From assembly GCA_945874355.1 (NCBI GenBank), contig CAMCGB010000007.1, positions 60,431 to 124,430 on the forward strand: 64,000 nt of DNA. Direction: 5' to 3'. The number at the start of each line of letters is the position of its first letter. The stretch's first letter is position 1. Below, piece by piece: positions 30,636 through 41,611 of the stretch. The DNA is from an uncultured Bacteroides sp. (GTDB lineage Bacteria > Bacteroidota > Bacteroidia > Bacteroidales > UBA932). The notes under the pieces were generated by a model. It was not told the DNA's origin, did no database searches, and saw nothing but the letters and a program-made list of their open reading frames with translations. The position numbers were made by a program, and so were the translations under genes.

Positions 30636-30643
30636 TAATTTTG
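30636..30643 (+). promoter_or_regulatory. Bacteroidetes -7 element (TAATTTTG) upstream of glyS
   Basis: TAnnTTTG match 23 nt before ATG 30667. Confidence 0.45.
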
Positions 30644-30666
30644 AATAGAATCTAAAGAACTGTAAT

Positions 30667-32205
30667 ATGACTCAAGAAGAATTGTTTAAGGTGCTTGTGG
30701 CCCACTGCAAAGAGTACGGCTACATTTTCCCTTCCAGCGAGATTTATGACGGACTTGCAGCAGTGTATGACTACGGTCAGCTGGGAGTTGAGTTGAAGAA
30801 CAATATCAAGCAGTACTGGTGGCAGGCAATGACCAGGCTCAACGAGAACATAGTAGGAATAGATGCAGCCATCTTCATGCATCCCAAGACCTGGGTGGCA
30901 TCGGGTCACGTGGCAGCCTTCAACGATCCTCTGATAGACAATAAGGACTCCAAGAAGCGCTACAGGGCAGATGTTCTGATTGAGGATTATCTCTCAAAGA
31001 TTGAAGACAAAATCAATAAAGAAGTAGAGAAGGGAAGGAAGAAGTTCGGCGAGAGTTTCGACGAGCAGAAATTCCGCGAAACCAATCCCAACGTACTTCG
31101 CGAAAAGGCTCATTATGAGCAGGTTCACAATAGATATGTGGCTGCCGAGCAGGCCAATGACCTCGCTGAGTACAAGCAGATTATTCTGGACTGCGGCATC
31201 GTCTGCCCTCTGAGCGGAACCAAAAACTGGACCGATGTAAGGCAGTTCAACCTTATGTTCTCCACCCAGTTCGGCTCTACCGGAGACGACACCAGCACCG
31301 TATATCTGCGTCCTGAGACTGCCCAGGGTATATTCGTGGACTATATCAATGTCCAGAAGACCGGCAGAATGAAGATTCCTTTCGGTATAGCCCAGATAGG
31401 AAAGGCCTTCCGCAACGAGGTGGTTGCACGTCAGTTCATCTTCCGTATGAGGGAGTTCGAGCAGATGGAGATGGAGTTCTTCGTAAGGCCCGGAACCGAG
31501 ATGGAGTGGTTCAGAAATTGGAAGGAGAACCGTATGAAGTGGCACGTGAACCTCGGAATGGGAGAGGAGAACTACCGTTTCCACGATCACGAGAAGCTTG
31601 CCCACTATGCCAATGCGGCAACCGATATCGAGTTCCGTTTCCCCTTCGGTTTCAAGGAGTTGGAAGGTATTCACAGCCGTACTGACTTCGACCTCGGCAA
31701 CCATCAGAAACTCTCCGGAAAGAAGCTTCAGTACTTCGATCCCGAGACTAACGACAGTTATGTTCCCTACTGCGTGGAGACCTCCATCGGAGTGGACCGT
31801 ATGTTCCTTGCCGTGCTGAGCAATTCCTACAAGGTTGAGACTCTCGAGAACGGGGAGACCCGCACCCTGCTGAGCCTGCCCGCTCCTCTCGCTCCTGTAA
31901 AGGCCGCCGTGCTGCCTCTGGTTAAGAAGGACGGACTTCCCGAATTCGCCCAGAAGGTGATGAATGAACTCAAGTACGACTTCAACTGCCAGTACGACGA
32001 GAAGGACAGTATAGGAAAGAGATACCGTCGTCAGGATGCCATCGGAACTCCTTTCTGCATCACCATCGACCACGAGTCGCTCAACGACAACTGCGTCACC
32101 GTGCGCGAGAGGGACACTATGGCCCAGACCAGGGTTCCTGTGGCTGAACTGCGCGCCCTGATTGACAGCAAGGTCAACCTCACCAACCTCCTCAGAAACC
32201 TTTAA
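30667..32205 (+). CDS. glyS: Glycine--tRNA ligase (single-chain type)
   Basis: YGYIFPSSEIYDGLAAVYDYGQLGVELKNNIK, TSVYLRPETAQGIFVDY-type motif, FRNEVVARQFIFRMREFEQMEMEFFV. Confidence 0.96.
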   Translation: MTQEELFKVLVAHCKEYGYIFPSSEIYDGLAAVYDYGQLGVELKNNIKQYWWQAMTRLNENIVGIDAAIFMHPKTWVASGHVAAFNDPLIDNKDSKKRYRADVLIEDYLSKIEDKINKEVEKGRKKFGESFDEQKFRETNPNVLREKAHYEQVHNRYVAAEQANDLAEYKQIILDCGIVCPLSGTKNWTDVRQFNLMFSTQFGSTGDDTSTVYLRPETAQGIFVDYINVQKTGRMKIPFGIAQIGKAFRNEVVARQFIFRMREFEQMEMEFFVRPGTEMEWFRNWKENRMKWHVNLGMGEENYRFHDHEKLAHYANAATDIEFRFPFGFKELEGIHSRTDFDLGNHQKLSGKKLQYFDPETNDSYVPYCVETSIGVDRMFLAVLSNSYKVETLENGETRTLLSLPAPLAPVKAAVLPLVKKDGLPEFAQKVMNELKYDFNCQYDEKDSIGKRYRRQDAIGTPFCITIDHESLNDNCVTVRERDTMAQTRVPVAELRALIDSKVNLTNLLRNL

Positions 32206-33170
32206 TGGAAGAGAGTTTTTCTTCTATCGGAAGGGTTGAAGCCATCAGGCGCCTTTTCGAAAACAGTGGATATGAGCCTTTCGCCGAGCCTTTGGACTTC
32301 GTGTCTTCGAGCGGCGGAAGGCCTTGTTCTGCGAGCCGTCTTCTGCTTGAAGGGACCGACTTCAATCTGGAGTATTTCCCTCTCAAACACCTGGGTTACA
32401 AGGCTGTAGTGGCTGTCACCGGGGAGCTTTTCGCCTCTCTTGCCCGTCCCAAGTGCCTGAGTGTGGTGCTTGGAGTGTCGTCGAAGCTGGATTATCCGCA
32501 GATTTCTGAGCTTTGGCAGGGAGTGGTGTATGCCGCAAAGGAGTTCAGCTACCAGTCCTTGAGCCTTTCGCTGGAGCCTTCGCGCAACGGTCTTGCAATA
32601 AGCGTCAGCGCTGTCGGCGAGAAGGGTGCAGTGGATGAGCTGATCCGCCCCGCGGCGAAAAGCAAGGACCTTATCTGCGTGAGTGGAAGGCTTGGAGCGG
32701 CGTATCTCGGAGAGCAGGTGCTTGAACGGAAAAGGGACAGCCTGGAGCAGTACAAGATGCTTGTGGGAGCCTATATCAAGCCGGAGCTGGACCCTTGCGC
32801 AGTGGACAATATACTCAACTCTACAATCAGGCCTTCCTGCGGCTATTTTGTGACCCGTGGCCTTGCAGATGCCGTTCTGAGACTCACCCGAGACACTTCT
32901 CTCGGCGCCAAGATTTATGCCGACAAGATTCCCTTTGAGGGAGGCAGTTTCACTCTTGGTAAAGAATTGGATATAGACCCTATTTCTGCGGCTATGAACG
33001 GGGGCGACGATATGTGCCTGCTCTACACTGTTCCAATCGAGAAATACGAGCTTTTCCGCCGCGATTTCCAGACTTTTTCAGTCATCGGGCATCTGGCCCA
33101 GAGTGATGTCGGCGCAGTTCTGGTGACTCCTGACTCTCTGGAGCACAGCCTCTCGGCCCAGGGCTGGTAG
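32205..33170 (+). CDS. thiL: Thiamine-monophosphate kinase-like protein (AIR synthase fold)
   Basis: Weak ThiL similarity by eye: LLEGTDFNLEYFPLKHLGYKAVVAVTGELFASLARPKCLSVVLGV, ISAAMNGGDDMCLLYTVP; TAATG overlap with glyS. Confidence 0.7.
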   Translation: MEESFSSIGRVEAIRRLFENSGYEPFAEPLDFVSSSGGRPCSASRLLLEGTDFNLEYFPLKHLGYKAVVAVTGELFASLARPKCLSVVLGVSSKLDYPQISELWQGVVYAAKEFSYQSLSLSLEPSRNGLAISVSAVGEKGAVDELIRPAAKSKDLICVSGRLGAAYLGEQVLERKRDSLEQYKMLVGAYIKPELDPCAVDNILNSTIRPSCGYFVTRGLADAVLRLTRDTSLGAKIYADKIPFEGGSFTLGKELDIDPISAAMNGGDDMCLLYTVPIEKYELFRRDFQTFSVIGHLAQSDVGAVLVTPDSLEHSLSAQGW

Positions 33171-33174
33171 AGGC

Positions 33175-36100
33175 TTATTTAATAACCCTGCAGAGCATTC
33201 CCAGCCTTTGGGCTGCGTCTATCAGTTCCTGGCATACCCTGACGCTGAACTTCTTTGAGAAGAAGCCCAGATTATAGCCTGTGCTTTTGTCTATTAGTCT
33301 GATTTCCAGCCTGGTGTTGCCTTTGAAATGCTTTATCAGTTCGACCAGGGACTTTCTGAAAGAAGCGTCCAGCCTCTGGGTGTCTATCGTGAATTCAATA
33401 GACTTGACGAACTTTTCGGAAATCAGTCCCAATAGGCACATATCCTTGAGTTTGAGCGAATAAGGTGCTTTCTTTCCGGCCCTTCTCTCCTCCTCGCTGA
33501 CTCTGTAGCGGGGGGCTATCTCCGCTTCGATATACAGACTGGCGTGCATCTGGGTCATCGGGAGGTAAGACTGGTAGTCGTTGCCGAAAAGGGCGAGCTC
33601 GTAGTTGCCGCTGAAGTCTTCCAGCATGACTCTCGCTCCAGGGGTGCCGCTCTTGGTGGTGAGGGTCTTGAGGTCCGAAACTATGCCGCAGAAGCTGATT
33701 TTTTCCACTTTCTCCCTGCTCTCACACTCGTCTATCCTTTCCTGCAGCATCTTCAGGGGGCAGGAGGCAAAGTTGTCTATTTCAAATCTGTATCTATCCA
33801 GGGGATGCGATGAGAGGTACATTCCTACATACTCCTTTTCCTTCTGGAGCAGGAACATGGTGTCTTCGGCCGCTGTGAATACCGGCACTTCCGGCCTTAC
33901 GGGCTTGAGCTCTTCAATGTCTCCGAACAGGGAAGCGGCGCTGTCCAGGGTGTCATTGCGGTAAAGCTCGGCATAGCGCAGGAGTTCGTCTATAAAAAGG
34001 TTCCCGCCCTTCATCTCCAGGAAGTACTGGCTCCTTTTGATGTTGAATGAGTCCAGGGCTCCCGAATAGACCAGGGTCTCGAAACTTCTGCGGTTCACGA
34101 CTGAGGACATCCTCTCGGCGAAGTCGAACACGTCCTCGAACAGTCCGTGATCCTCCCTTTCTTTGATAATTGCGGCCACTACATTGTCCCCGAAGCCTTT
34201 GAGACCGCCCAGACCGAAGCGCACGTCTCCGCTCTTGTTCACCGAGAAATGGGCTTCCGACTCGTTCACATCGGGGCTGAGAACTTTGATTCCGGCCTTT
34301 CTGCAGTCGGCCATTATCTCCTTCATCTCCTCCATATTGTCGGAGTTCTGGGTGAGGTTGGAAGCCTGGAACTCAGAAGGATAGTGGGCCTTGAGCCAGG
34401 CTGTCTGGTAGCTTACCCAGGCGTAGCAGGTGGCGTGGGACTTGTTGAACGCGTATTTTGCAAAGGCTTCCCAGTCCTTCCATATTTTTTCGAGAGTGTC
34501 TTCGGGGTAGCCGTTCGCAAGAGCACCTTTCATAAAGTCGCCCTTGAGCGAGTCCAGAACGTCCTTTTTCTTCTTTCCCATAGCCTTGCGGAGCTTGTCC
34601 GCCTTGCCTTTGGAGAATCCGGCTAGCTTCTGGGAGAGTCTCATCACCTGCTCCTGGTACACGGTCACACCATAGGTCTCCTTGAGGAACTCTTCCATTG
34701 CGGGAAGGTCGTAGTGGATTTTGCTGGGGTCGTTTTTACCCGCCACGAAATCGGGAATATAGTCCATAGGACCGGGGCGGTAAAGGGCGTTCATCGCTAT
34801 GAGGTCCTCGAACCTTTCGGGATGCAGCTTGATGAGCCACTCCTTCATTCCGGGAGATTCGAACTGGAATATGCTCTTGGTGTCTCCTCTGGAGTAAAGG
34901 TCGAACACTTTAGGGTCGTCTATGGGAATCTTCTCTATATCAATCACTTCCCCGTGCCTTTTCTTGATCAGGGCAAGGCATCTGTCGATGATTGAAAGAG
35001 TTTTGAGCCCGAGAAAGTCCATCTTGAGCATTCCCACATCCTCGATTTTGGATCCTTCGTACTGGCTCACCCATACCTCCTGGCCTGTAGCTTTGTCCAC
35101 GCCCATCGTGATGGGGATGTAGTCGGTCAGGTTGCCCCTTCCGATTATCATCGCACAGGCGTGGATGCCTGTCTGGCGTATGCATCCTTCCAGTTTGAGG
35201 GCGTAGTCCAGCACTTCCCTTACCAGAGGATCTCCGTTCTCGTACTCGTTGTTGAGCTCCTTGATGTATTTGATGCTGTTTGCCAGGGTGGGCTTGTACT
35301 CCTTGTCCTCGCCGTTTTCCCTTACGACTATAGGCTTGTCGGGAATCATCTTGGTCAGGCGGTTGGACTCCGCGATGGGCAGTTTGGAGATGCGTGCGAC
35401 ATCTTTGACGGACGACTTGGCGGCCATAGTGCCGAAGGTTACCACGTGGGAGATATGGTCGGCCCCGTAGTGCTCCTGGACGTACTGGATGACCCTATAG
35501 CGGCCTTCGTCGTCGAAGTCCACGTCGATATCAGGCATAGAGATGCGCTCGGGGTTGAGGAAACGCTCGAACAGGAGGTCGTACTTGATGGGGTCCAGGT
35601 TTGTGATGCCCAGACAGTAGGCAACGCACGATCCGGCGGCTGAACCTCTTCCCGGGCCGACTGAGACTCCGTTGCGGCGGCCCCAGTTGATGAAGTCCTG
35701 GACTATGAGGAAATAGTCGGGGAAACCCATATATGAGATGGTCATCAGCTCGAAGTGGATTCTCTCCTGCTGCTCGGCTGTGAGAGTGTCGCCGTAGCGT
35801 CCGCGGGCTCCCTGGTAGGTGAGGTGGCAGAGGAAGGCTACGCTGGTGCAGAACTCGTCGCCGCGGTAGGTCTTTTCGATGATGTTGCCGTCGTGGTCCT
35901 TGCGGATTTCGTATTTACCGTTATTTATAATCTCCTCATACTCTTTGAGATGGGCGTCGATATTGTCAAGGAAGCTCTGCTCTATCTGGAACTTGGGGAG
36001 CACGTGGCCGCGGTTGATTTCGTAGCGCTCAATCTTGTCCAGCACTTCCATAGTGTTCTCTATGGCTTCGGGGTGGTCAGGGAAAATGCTAAGCATCTCC

Positions 36101-36870
36101 TCTTCGCTCTTGAGATATTCCTGCTGGGTGTAGCGCAGTCTTTTGGGGTCGTCGATGTCGGCGTTGGTCGTAAGACAGATAAGGCGGTCGTGGGTCGGGC
36201 CGTCCTCCTTGCGCACGAAATGCACGTCGTTGGTAGCTACCACTTTCACCCCGTGCTTCCCGGCGAGTGAGAAGATATGCTCACAATACTCCTTCTGGCG
36301 CTCATAAACATCCGTAGAGAGGCCCGGAACCTCGGTGCGGTGCATCATTACCTCCAGGTAGTAATCCTGCCCGAAAACCCTTTTATGCCACTCTATGGCC
36401 TTGTCTGCGGCGTCGAAATCCCCTGCGAGAATATCGCGCGGCACCTCGCCAGCCATACAGGCCGAGCAGCAGATAAGGTCTTCGTGGTACTGTTCCAGCA
36501 CTTCGTGGCTCACCCTCGGGCGCGTATAGAAACCTTCTATATGCCCCGTCGAGACTATCTTCATCAGGTTCTTGTAGCCGTTGTAGTTCTTGGCCAGAAG
36601 AATCAGGTGGTAGTACTTGTTGTGCTCCTTGTCTTTGATCTTGTGGTCGTAGTGCCGGGTGACGTACACCTCGCAGCCTATGATGGGTTTGACGGAAGGG
36701 AAGCCTGCGGCTATGTCACAGAAATCCTTGACACCGAACATGTTACCGTGGTCGGTGATGGCAAGTCCCCTCTGGCCGAGTTCTTCGGCGCGCTGAAAAA
36801 GGGCTTTGATGTTGCTCAGTCCGTCAAGGATGGAGTATTGGGTATGGACGTGAAGGTGTGCAAAAGACAT
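33175..36870 (-). CDS. dnaE: DNA polymerase III subunit alpha
   Basis: PHP domain FAHLHVHTQYSILDGL, SVGPGRGSAAGSCVAYCLGIT, PDIDVDFDDEGRYRVIQYV, LYRPGPMDYIPDFV; start set to MSFAHLHVH at 36870. Confidence 0.97.
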   Translation of the reverse strand: MSFAHLHVHTQYSILDGLSNIKALFQRAEELGQRGLAITDHGNMFGVKDFCDIAAGFPSVKPIIGCEVYVTRHYDHKIKDKEHNKYYHLILLAKNYNGYKNLMKIVSTGHIEGFYTRPRVSHEVLEQYHEDLICCSACMAGEVPRDILAGDFDAADKAIEWHKRVFGQDYYLEVMMHRTEVPGLSTDVYERQKEYCEHIFSLAGKHGVKVVATNDVHFVRKEDGPTHDRLICLTTNADIDDPKRLRYTQQEYLKSEEEMLSIFPDHPEAIENTMEVLDKIERYEINRGHVLPKFQIEQSFLDNIDAHLKEYEEIINNGKYEIRKDHDGNIIEKTYRGDEFCTSVAFLCHLTYQGARGRYGDTLTAEQQERIHFELMTISYMGFPDYFLIVQDFINWGRRNGVSVGPGRGSAAGSCVAYCLGITNLDPIKYDLLFERFLNPERISMPDIDVDFDDEGRYRVIQYVQEHYGADHISHVVTFGTMAAKSSVKDVARISKLPIAESNRLTKMIPDKPIVVRENGEDKEYKPTLANSIKYIKELNNEYENGDPLVREVLDYALKLEGCIRQTGIHACAMIIGRGNLTDYIPITMGVDKATGQEVWVSQYEGSKIEDVGMLKMDFLGLKTLSIIDRCLALIKKRHGEVIDIEKIPIDDPKVFDLYSRGDTKSIFQFESPGMKEWLIKLHPERFEDLIAMNALYRPGPMDYIPDFVAGKNDPSKIHYDLPAMEEFLKETYGVTVYQEQVMRLSQKLAGFSKGKADKLRKAMGKKKKDVLDSLKGDFMKGALANGYPEDTLEKIWKDWEAFAKYAFNKSHATCYAWVSYQTAWLKAHYPSEFQASNLTQNSDNMEEMKEIMADCRKAGIKVLSPDVNESEAHFSVNKSGDVRFGLGGLKGFGDNVVAAIIKEREDHGLFEDVFDFAERMSSVVNRRSFETLVYSGALDSFNIKRSQYFLEMKGGNLFIDELLRYAELYRNDTLDSAASLFGDIEELKPVRPEVPVFTAAEDTMFLLQKEKEYVGMYLSSHPLDRYRFEIDNFASCPLKMLQERIDECESREKVEKISFCGIVSDLKTLTTKSGTPGARVMLEDFSGNYELALFGNDYQSYLPMTQMHASLYIEAEIAPRYRVSEEERRAGKKAPYSLKLKDMCLLGLISEKFVKSIEFTIDTQRLDASFRKSLVELIKHFKGNTRLEIRLIDKSTGYNLGFFSKKFSVRVCQELIDAAQRLGMLCRVIK

Positions 36871-36885
36871 AGTGCAAAGATACAT

Positions 36886-36915
36886 AAAAACGCCCGACCT
36901 TTAAAGGGCCGGGCG
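36886..36915 (-). terminator. Intrinsic terminator of secDF
   Basis: Minus strand CGCCCGGCCCTTTAAAGGTCGGGCG-TTTTT. Confidence 0.8.
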
Positions 36916-36940
36916 AATATATTTGCTTTCCGCGTCAGGA

Positions 36941-39900
36941 TTATTTTCCTGCCTTGAGCTGCTTTTTCTTTCTGGCAGCGGTGAGGGTATCGTACATAAT
37001 CGGGGTACCGATCATGATGGAAGCATAAGTTCCGATGCAGATACCTACGCAAAGGGCAACTGAAAGACCTCTGATGGACTCTCCTCCGAAGATTGCGATT
37101 GCAAGCATAGGGAGCAGGGTTGAAACTGAGGTGTTCACCGTACGGGTGAGGGTGGCGTTCAGGGACTTGTTTACAGTCTGCTCGAAGTCGTCGTTCGGGT
37201 GCAGCTGCAGGTTCTCTCTGATACGGTCGAAAATCACCACGTTATCGTTGATTGCGTATCCGATGATGGTAAGGATTGCGGCGATGAAGGTCTGGTCAAC
37301 ATCAAGGTTGAAAGGAAGGATTCCGCTGAACAGGGAGAAGAATCCGATGATGATGATGGCTGTGTGTGCAAGTGAAACCACACCACCGAGACCCCAGGCC
37401 CAGCCTTTGAATCGCAGGGCTATGTAAGCGAAGATGACGATGAGCGCAAGTATGATGGAAATCACTGCATTACGCTTGATGTCGTTGGCTATGGAAGCTC
37501 CTACCTTGTCGGAAGAAATGATACCGTTGGGGTTGTCGAGGGTAGAAGTGAATTCGCTCAGGGTGATGTCGGTAGAGTAGAATCCCTTGAGGGCCTCGAA
37601 GAGCATTCCTTCAATCTCGGCGTCAACGGTGTTGGACTCGTCCTTGAACTTGTAGGAAGTGGTGATCTTCATCTGGCTGTCTCCACCGAACTGCTTAACC
37701 TCCACTGAAGCGCCCTTGGCGTCCTCGTTGAGGGCTGCGGCTGCGTCGAATACCTTGCCGGTAGCCTCACGTACATCCTCTGCGGTCACGGGCTTGTCGA
37801 AGCGTACTACATAGGTACGGCCTCCGGTGAAGTCAACACCATAGGTGAATCCCTTGATGAAGATAGAGCACAGTGAGATGACGATGAGTGCGCCTGATAC
37901 GATGTATGACCACTTGCGTCCCTTGATGAAGTTGACTTTGGTGTTCTTGAGGAAGTTCTTGGTAAGGTTGCTCTCGAAGCTGATCTTCTTGCCTGCCTTC
38001 ACTCTGTCTTCGAAGATGAGACGGGTGATGAAGATAGAGGTCAGCACTGAGGTGATGATACCGATGATGAGGGTGGTGGCGAAGCCCTTGATGGGGCCTG
38101 AACCGAAGAAGAAGAGCACCAGACCGGTAAGCAGGGTGGTTACCTGACCGTCGATGATGGCTGAGTAAGCGTTGGCGTATCCGTCGTGGATGGCCTTGCT
38201 CATACCCTTGCCTGCCTTAAGCTCCTCTTTCACACGCTCGTAGATGATCACGTTGGCATCCACGGCCATACCCAGAGTCAGCACGAGACCGGCGATACCG
38301 GGCAGGGTGAGCACTGCTCCGAAGGCTGAAAGGGTACCGAAGAGAAGGATGACGTTGGTCAGCAATGCAAGGTCTGCGGCTACACCTGCGCCCTTGTAGA
38401 AGAAGAGCATATAGATGAGCACGAGGCAGAATGCGATGATGAATGAAATCAGACCGGCCCTGATGGAAGCGGCACCTAGTGAAGGTCCTACAACCTGCTC
38501 CTGGACGATGGTGGCAGGGGCGGGGAGCTTACCTGACTTGAGCACGTTGGTAAGGTCAGTTGCCTCCTCGATGGAGAAGTTTCCTGTGATTGAAGAAACA
38601 CCTCCGGTGATCTCGTTGAGGACGTTGGGGTATGAATATACGGTGCCGTCAAGCACGATGGCAATCTGCCTTCCGATGTTCTCCTTGGTGAGGCGTGCCC
38701 AGGTGTTGGCTCCGTCAGCGTTCATAGTCATCGATACGCTGGGCTCTCCGCCCTGGCGGTCGTTGTACTCAACGCGGGCGTCGGTAACTACTCCACCGTC
38801 GAGGGGAGCCTTTCCGTCGCGTGAAGAAGCCTTGATGGCTACGAGTTCATATACGTTTGCGCCCTTGTAGTACTCTGAGGGCTTGACGGTCCACATAGGA
38901 CGGAACTCGGCGGGGAAGAGGGCTGCAACGTCGCTCCTTCTGAGGTACTGGTTGACCAGGGCGGTGTCGGCTGCGGTGGCGAAACCGATGCAGGCGTTGT
39001 CGCGGAAGCCTGAAGGGGTGAGAACTGCGAAGAGAGGATTGGCCTTCTTGTAGGCTTCCAGCTCTGCGTCTTCGCTGCTGGCGGCCTGGGCGTTGATTTC
39101 TCTTTCGACGATATCCTCAGACTCTGCCTCTGCTTCCTTCTCCTCCTCGGCTACGCTCAGGCTCTGGGCGAGCAGGTCGTTTGCCTCCTGGAGATAAGGG
39201 GCGATTTCCTGGTTGTAGTATGTGGTCCAGAACTCGAGTGAAGCGGTACCCTGAAGCAGCTTGCGCACACGCTCAGGCTCCTTTACACCGGGCAGCTCGA
39301 CGAGGATACGGCCTGTGTTGCCGATTTTCTGGATTGAAGGCTGGGTCACACCGAAGCGGTCGATACGGTTGCGGAGCACATTGAATGAGTTTGCAACGGC
39401 GCTCTCGGCTTCCTCCCTGATGACGGCTATAACCTGCTCGTCGGTAGCTTCCGGAGCGATGCGGTCGCGCATCTCATAGGTTCCGAAAATCTGGGCGAGC
39501 CTTGCACCTCCGCTGACTTCCTTCCAGCACTCTGCGAATACGGTGATGAAGTCGGAGTTGGAGCTTACGACCCTTTCTTGGGCGAGGGCGAGAGCCTTGT
39601 TGAACTCGGGGCTCTGGTTGTTCTCGGCGAGGGCCTTCACAAGGTCCTGGAGCTGCACCTGCAGCATCACGTTCATACCGCCCTTGAGGTCAAGACCGAG
39701 GTTAATCTCCTGGTTCTGAACCTGCTTGTAAGTGTAACCGAAATAAATCTTCTCGGAAGAGATTGAATCCGTGTAGCGGCGGGACTCGATCTTTCTGATA
39801 GAATCGAGATAGAAAGCCTGATCCGCTTCAGGGATGTTGGCGAATGCGGCTGAAGCCTTGACGCTCTCGATGACCTTCTCGGCAGCCTTGTCAGCCTTCT

Positions 39901-39997
39901 TGCTGTAAATATTGCTTACGAGCGTGAAGGAGAGCTGCCAAATGCAGGCGAGCACGAAGCAGATAGCCACAAATCTGATAGCACCTTTACTTTGCAT
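36941..39997 (-). CDS. secDF: Fused protein translocase subunit SecDF
   Basis: LGLDLKGGMNVMLQV, VTLTLGMAVDANVIIYERVKEELKAG-type motif, second half YGVDFTGGRTYVVRF and GYAINDNVVIFDRIREN. Confidence 0.96.
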   Translation of the reverse strand: MQSKGAIRFVAICFVLACIWQLSFTLVSNIYSKKADKAAEKVIESVKASAAFANIPEADQAFYLDSIRKIESRRYTDSISSEKIYFGYTYKQVQNQEINLGLDLKGGMNVMLQVQLQDLVKALAENNQSPEFNKALALAQERVVSSNSDFITVFAECWKEVSGGARLAQIFGTYEMRDRIAPEATDEQVIAVIREEAESAVANSFNVLRNRIDRFGVTQPSIQKIGNTGRILVELPGVKEPERVRKLLQGTASLEFWTTYYNQEIAPYLQEANDLLAQSLSVAEEEKEAEAESEDIVEREINAQAASSEDAELEAYKKANPLFAVLTPSGFRDNACIGFATAADTALVNQYLRRSDVAALFPAEFRPMWTVKPSEYYKGANVYELVAIKASSRDGKAPLDGGVVTDARVEYNDRQGGEPSVSMTMNADGANTWARLTKENIGRQIAIVLDGTVYSYPNVLNEITGGVSSITGNFSIEEATDLTNVLKSGKLPAPATIVQEQVVGPSLGAASIRAGLISFIIAFCLVLIYMLFFYKGAGVAADLALLTNVILLFGTLSAFGAVLTLPGIAGLVLTLGMAVDANVIIYERVKEELKAGKGMSKAIHDGYANAYSAIIDGQVTTLLTGLVLFFFGSGPIKGFATTLIIGIITSVLTSIFITRLIFEDRVKAGKKISFESNLTKNFLKNTKVNFIKGRKWSYIVSGALIVISLCSIFIKGFTYGVDFTGGRTYVVRFDKPVTAEDVREATGKVFDAAAALNEDAKGASVEVKQFGGDSQMKITTSYKFKDESNTVDAEIEGMLFEALKGFYSTDITLSEFTSTLDNPNGIISSDKVGASIANDIKRNAVISIILALIVIFAYIALRFKGWAWGLGGVVSLAHTAIIIIGFFSLFSGILPFNLDVDQTFIAAILTIIGYAINDNVVIFDRIRENLQLHPNDDFEQTVNKSLNATLTRTVNTSVSTLLPMLAIAIFGGESIRGLSVALCVGICIGTYASIMIGTPIMYDTLTAARKKKQLKAGK

Positions 39998-40090
39998 AAT
40001 ATAATTTTTAAAATATTTGTCTATTTTCCTAAAATAGTTTGCAAAGTTAGTATTTTTCTCATAACAATGAAACTTTGCAGGGTATTTTTG

Positions 40091-40099
40091 TATATTTGC
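40091..40099 (+). promoter_or_regulatory. Bacteroidetes -7 element (TATATTTGC) with upstream TTTG (40074-40077), upstream of nfeD-like gene
   Basis: TTTG...TATATTTGC arrangement before ATG 40120; argues against the track's upstream start at 40075. Confidence 0.6.
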
Positions 40100-40119
40100 G
40101 AAAACAAAACCTATTATTT

Positions 40120-40590
40120 ATGTGGTGGATAGCACTTGCTCTTATAATCGCAGGCATTCTTCTGATGTTTGTCGAGTTCCTCCTTGTTCCCGGAGTTGGC
40201 GTAGCCGGCATTTTCAGTCTGATTTCCCTCGGCGCCGCCTGTTGGTACACTTTTGATTATATCGGCTACAATGCCGGTTGGTGGGTCACCTCTGTCGTTC
40301 TTGCTCTTCTTCTGATTCTCCTTTTTATAATATTGAGGACCAAGACCTGGAAGAAGTTCGAGCTCGACACCGATGTCACTTCACAGGTGAACACTGCTTC
40401 TTCCCAGCTCCACGAGGGCGACAGGGGAGTCACCCTTACCCGTCTTGCCCCCATAGGCACCGGAAGGTTCGGAACCGTCTGCTGCGAAGTCAAATCGTCC
40501 GACAGCACGATGATTGCCTCCGGAACGGAGGTTGAGGTGGTTCAGATATCCGATAACCAAGTTCTTGTAAAACCTATTAACATTCAATAA
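40120..40590 (+). CDS. NfeD-family membrane protein
   Basis: [43 protein letters not shown]-terminal OB-like [19 protein letters not shown]; paired with floA. Confidence 0.85.
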   Translation: MWWIALALIIAGILLMFVEFLLVPGVGVAGIFSLISLGAACWYTFDYIGYNAGWWVTSVVLALLLILLFIILRTKTWKKFELDTDVTSQVNTASSQLHEGDRGVTLTRLAPIGTGRFGTVCCEVKSSDSTMIASGTEVEVVQISDNQVLVKPINIQ

Positions 40591-40591
40591 A

Positions 40592-41536
40592 ATGCATCCT
40601 ATTATTCTTGTGGTGATAGTCGTAGTTGCACTTATCATCATCCTATGGTTCTTCCCTGTGGCCCTGTGGTTCCAGGCAGTCCTTTCGGGCGTCCATATTT
40701 CTCTTATCCAGCTTCTTCTGATGCGCTGGAGGGGAGTCAATCCCAAAACCATCGTTATGGGTATGATCACCGGAACCAAGGCCGGACTTACCCTCAAGGC
40801 CAATGAGCTCGAGGCACATTATCTGGCAAAGGGTAATGTGAACAAGGTGGTGATGGCGCTGATTTCAGCCAACAAGGCCAACATCTCCCTGAATTTCCAG
40901 ATGGCATCGGCCATAGACCTTGCAGGCCGCGACGTGCTCGAAGCAGTCCAGATGTCTGTAAACCCCAAGGTCATCAATACTCCTCCCGTAACAGCCGTGG
41001 CAAAGGACGGTATCCAGCTGATTGCAAAGGCAAGGGTGACCGTGAGGGCAAATATCAAGCAGCTTGTCGGCGGTGCGGGCGAAGAGACCATACTCGCGCG
41101 TGTAGGTGAGGGTATTGTGAGCAGCATCGGTTCTTCGGAGAGTCACAAGTCAGTGCTCGAGAACCCCGACAGCATCTCCAAACTGGTGCTCGGAAAGGGT
41201 CTGGATGCAGGGACTGCCTATGAGATACTGTCTATCGATATCGCTGATATTGACGTGGGCAAGAACATCGGTGCAGTGCTTCAGATGGACCAGGCAGACG
41301 CCGACAAGAACATCGCACAGGCCCGTGCCGAGGAGCGCAGGGCTATGGCAGTGGCTCTTGAGCAGGAGATGAAGGCCAAGGCCCAGGAAGCCCGCGCAAG
41401 GGTTATCGAGGCAGAGGCTCAGGTACCTCTTGCTATGGCAGAGGCGTTCCGCAGCGGCAATCTGGGTATTATGGACTACTACCGCATCAAAAATATCCAG
41501 GCAGATACCGATATGAGGGAGAATCTCTCCAAGTAA
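40592..41536 (+). CDS. floA: Flotillin-like protein FloA
   Basis: [103 protein letters not shown]. Confidence 0.97.
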   Translation: MHPIILVVIVVVALIIILWFFPVALWFQAVLSGVHISLIQLLLMRWRGVNPKTIVMGMITGTKAGLTLKANELEAHYLAKGNVNKVVMALISANKANISLNFQMASAIDLAGRDVLEAVQMSVNPKVINTPPVTAVAKDGIQLIAKARVTVRANIKQLVGGAGEETILARVGEGIVSSIGSSESHKSVLENPDSISKLVLGKGLDAGTAYEILSIDIADIDVGKNIGAVLQMDQADADKNIAQARAEERRAMAVALEQEMKAKAQEARARVIEAEAQVPLAMAEAFRSGNLGIMDYYRIKNIQADTDMRENLSK

Positions 41537-41563
41537 GGCCGGATGATATTTCAGTATAATGCG

Positions 41564-41592
41564 GCAGGCCGACCCCAAAAAGGTCGGCCTGC
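41564..41592 (-). terminator. Terminator at the end of the Sus-like operon (also placed to serve floA)
   Basis: Perfect 11-bp stem GCAGGCCGACC-CCAAAAA-GGTCGGCCTGC. Confidence 0.8.
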
Positions 41593-41611
41593 AATTGTAT
41601 ATGATCGAATG

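Noticed and set aside
30994-32073. 359-aa minus-strand ORF opposite glyS
   Set aside because: Shadow of the glycyl-tRNA synthetase reading frame.
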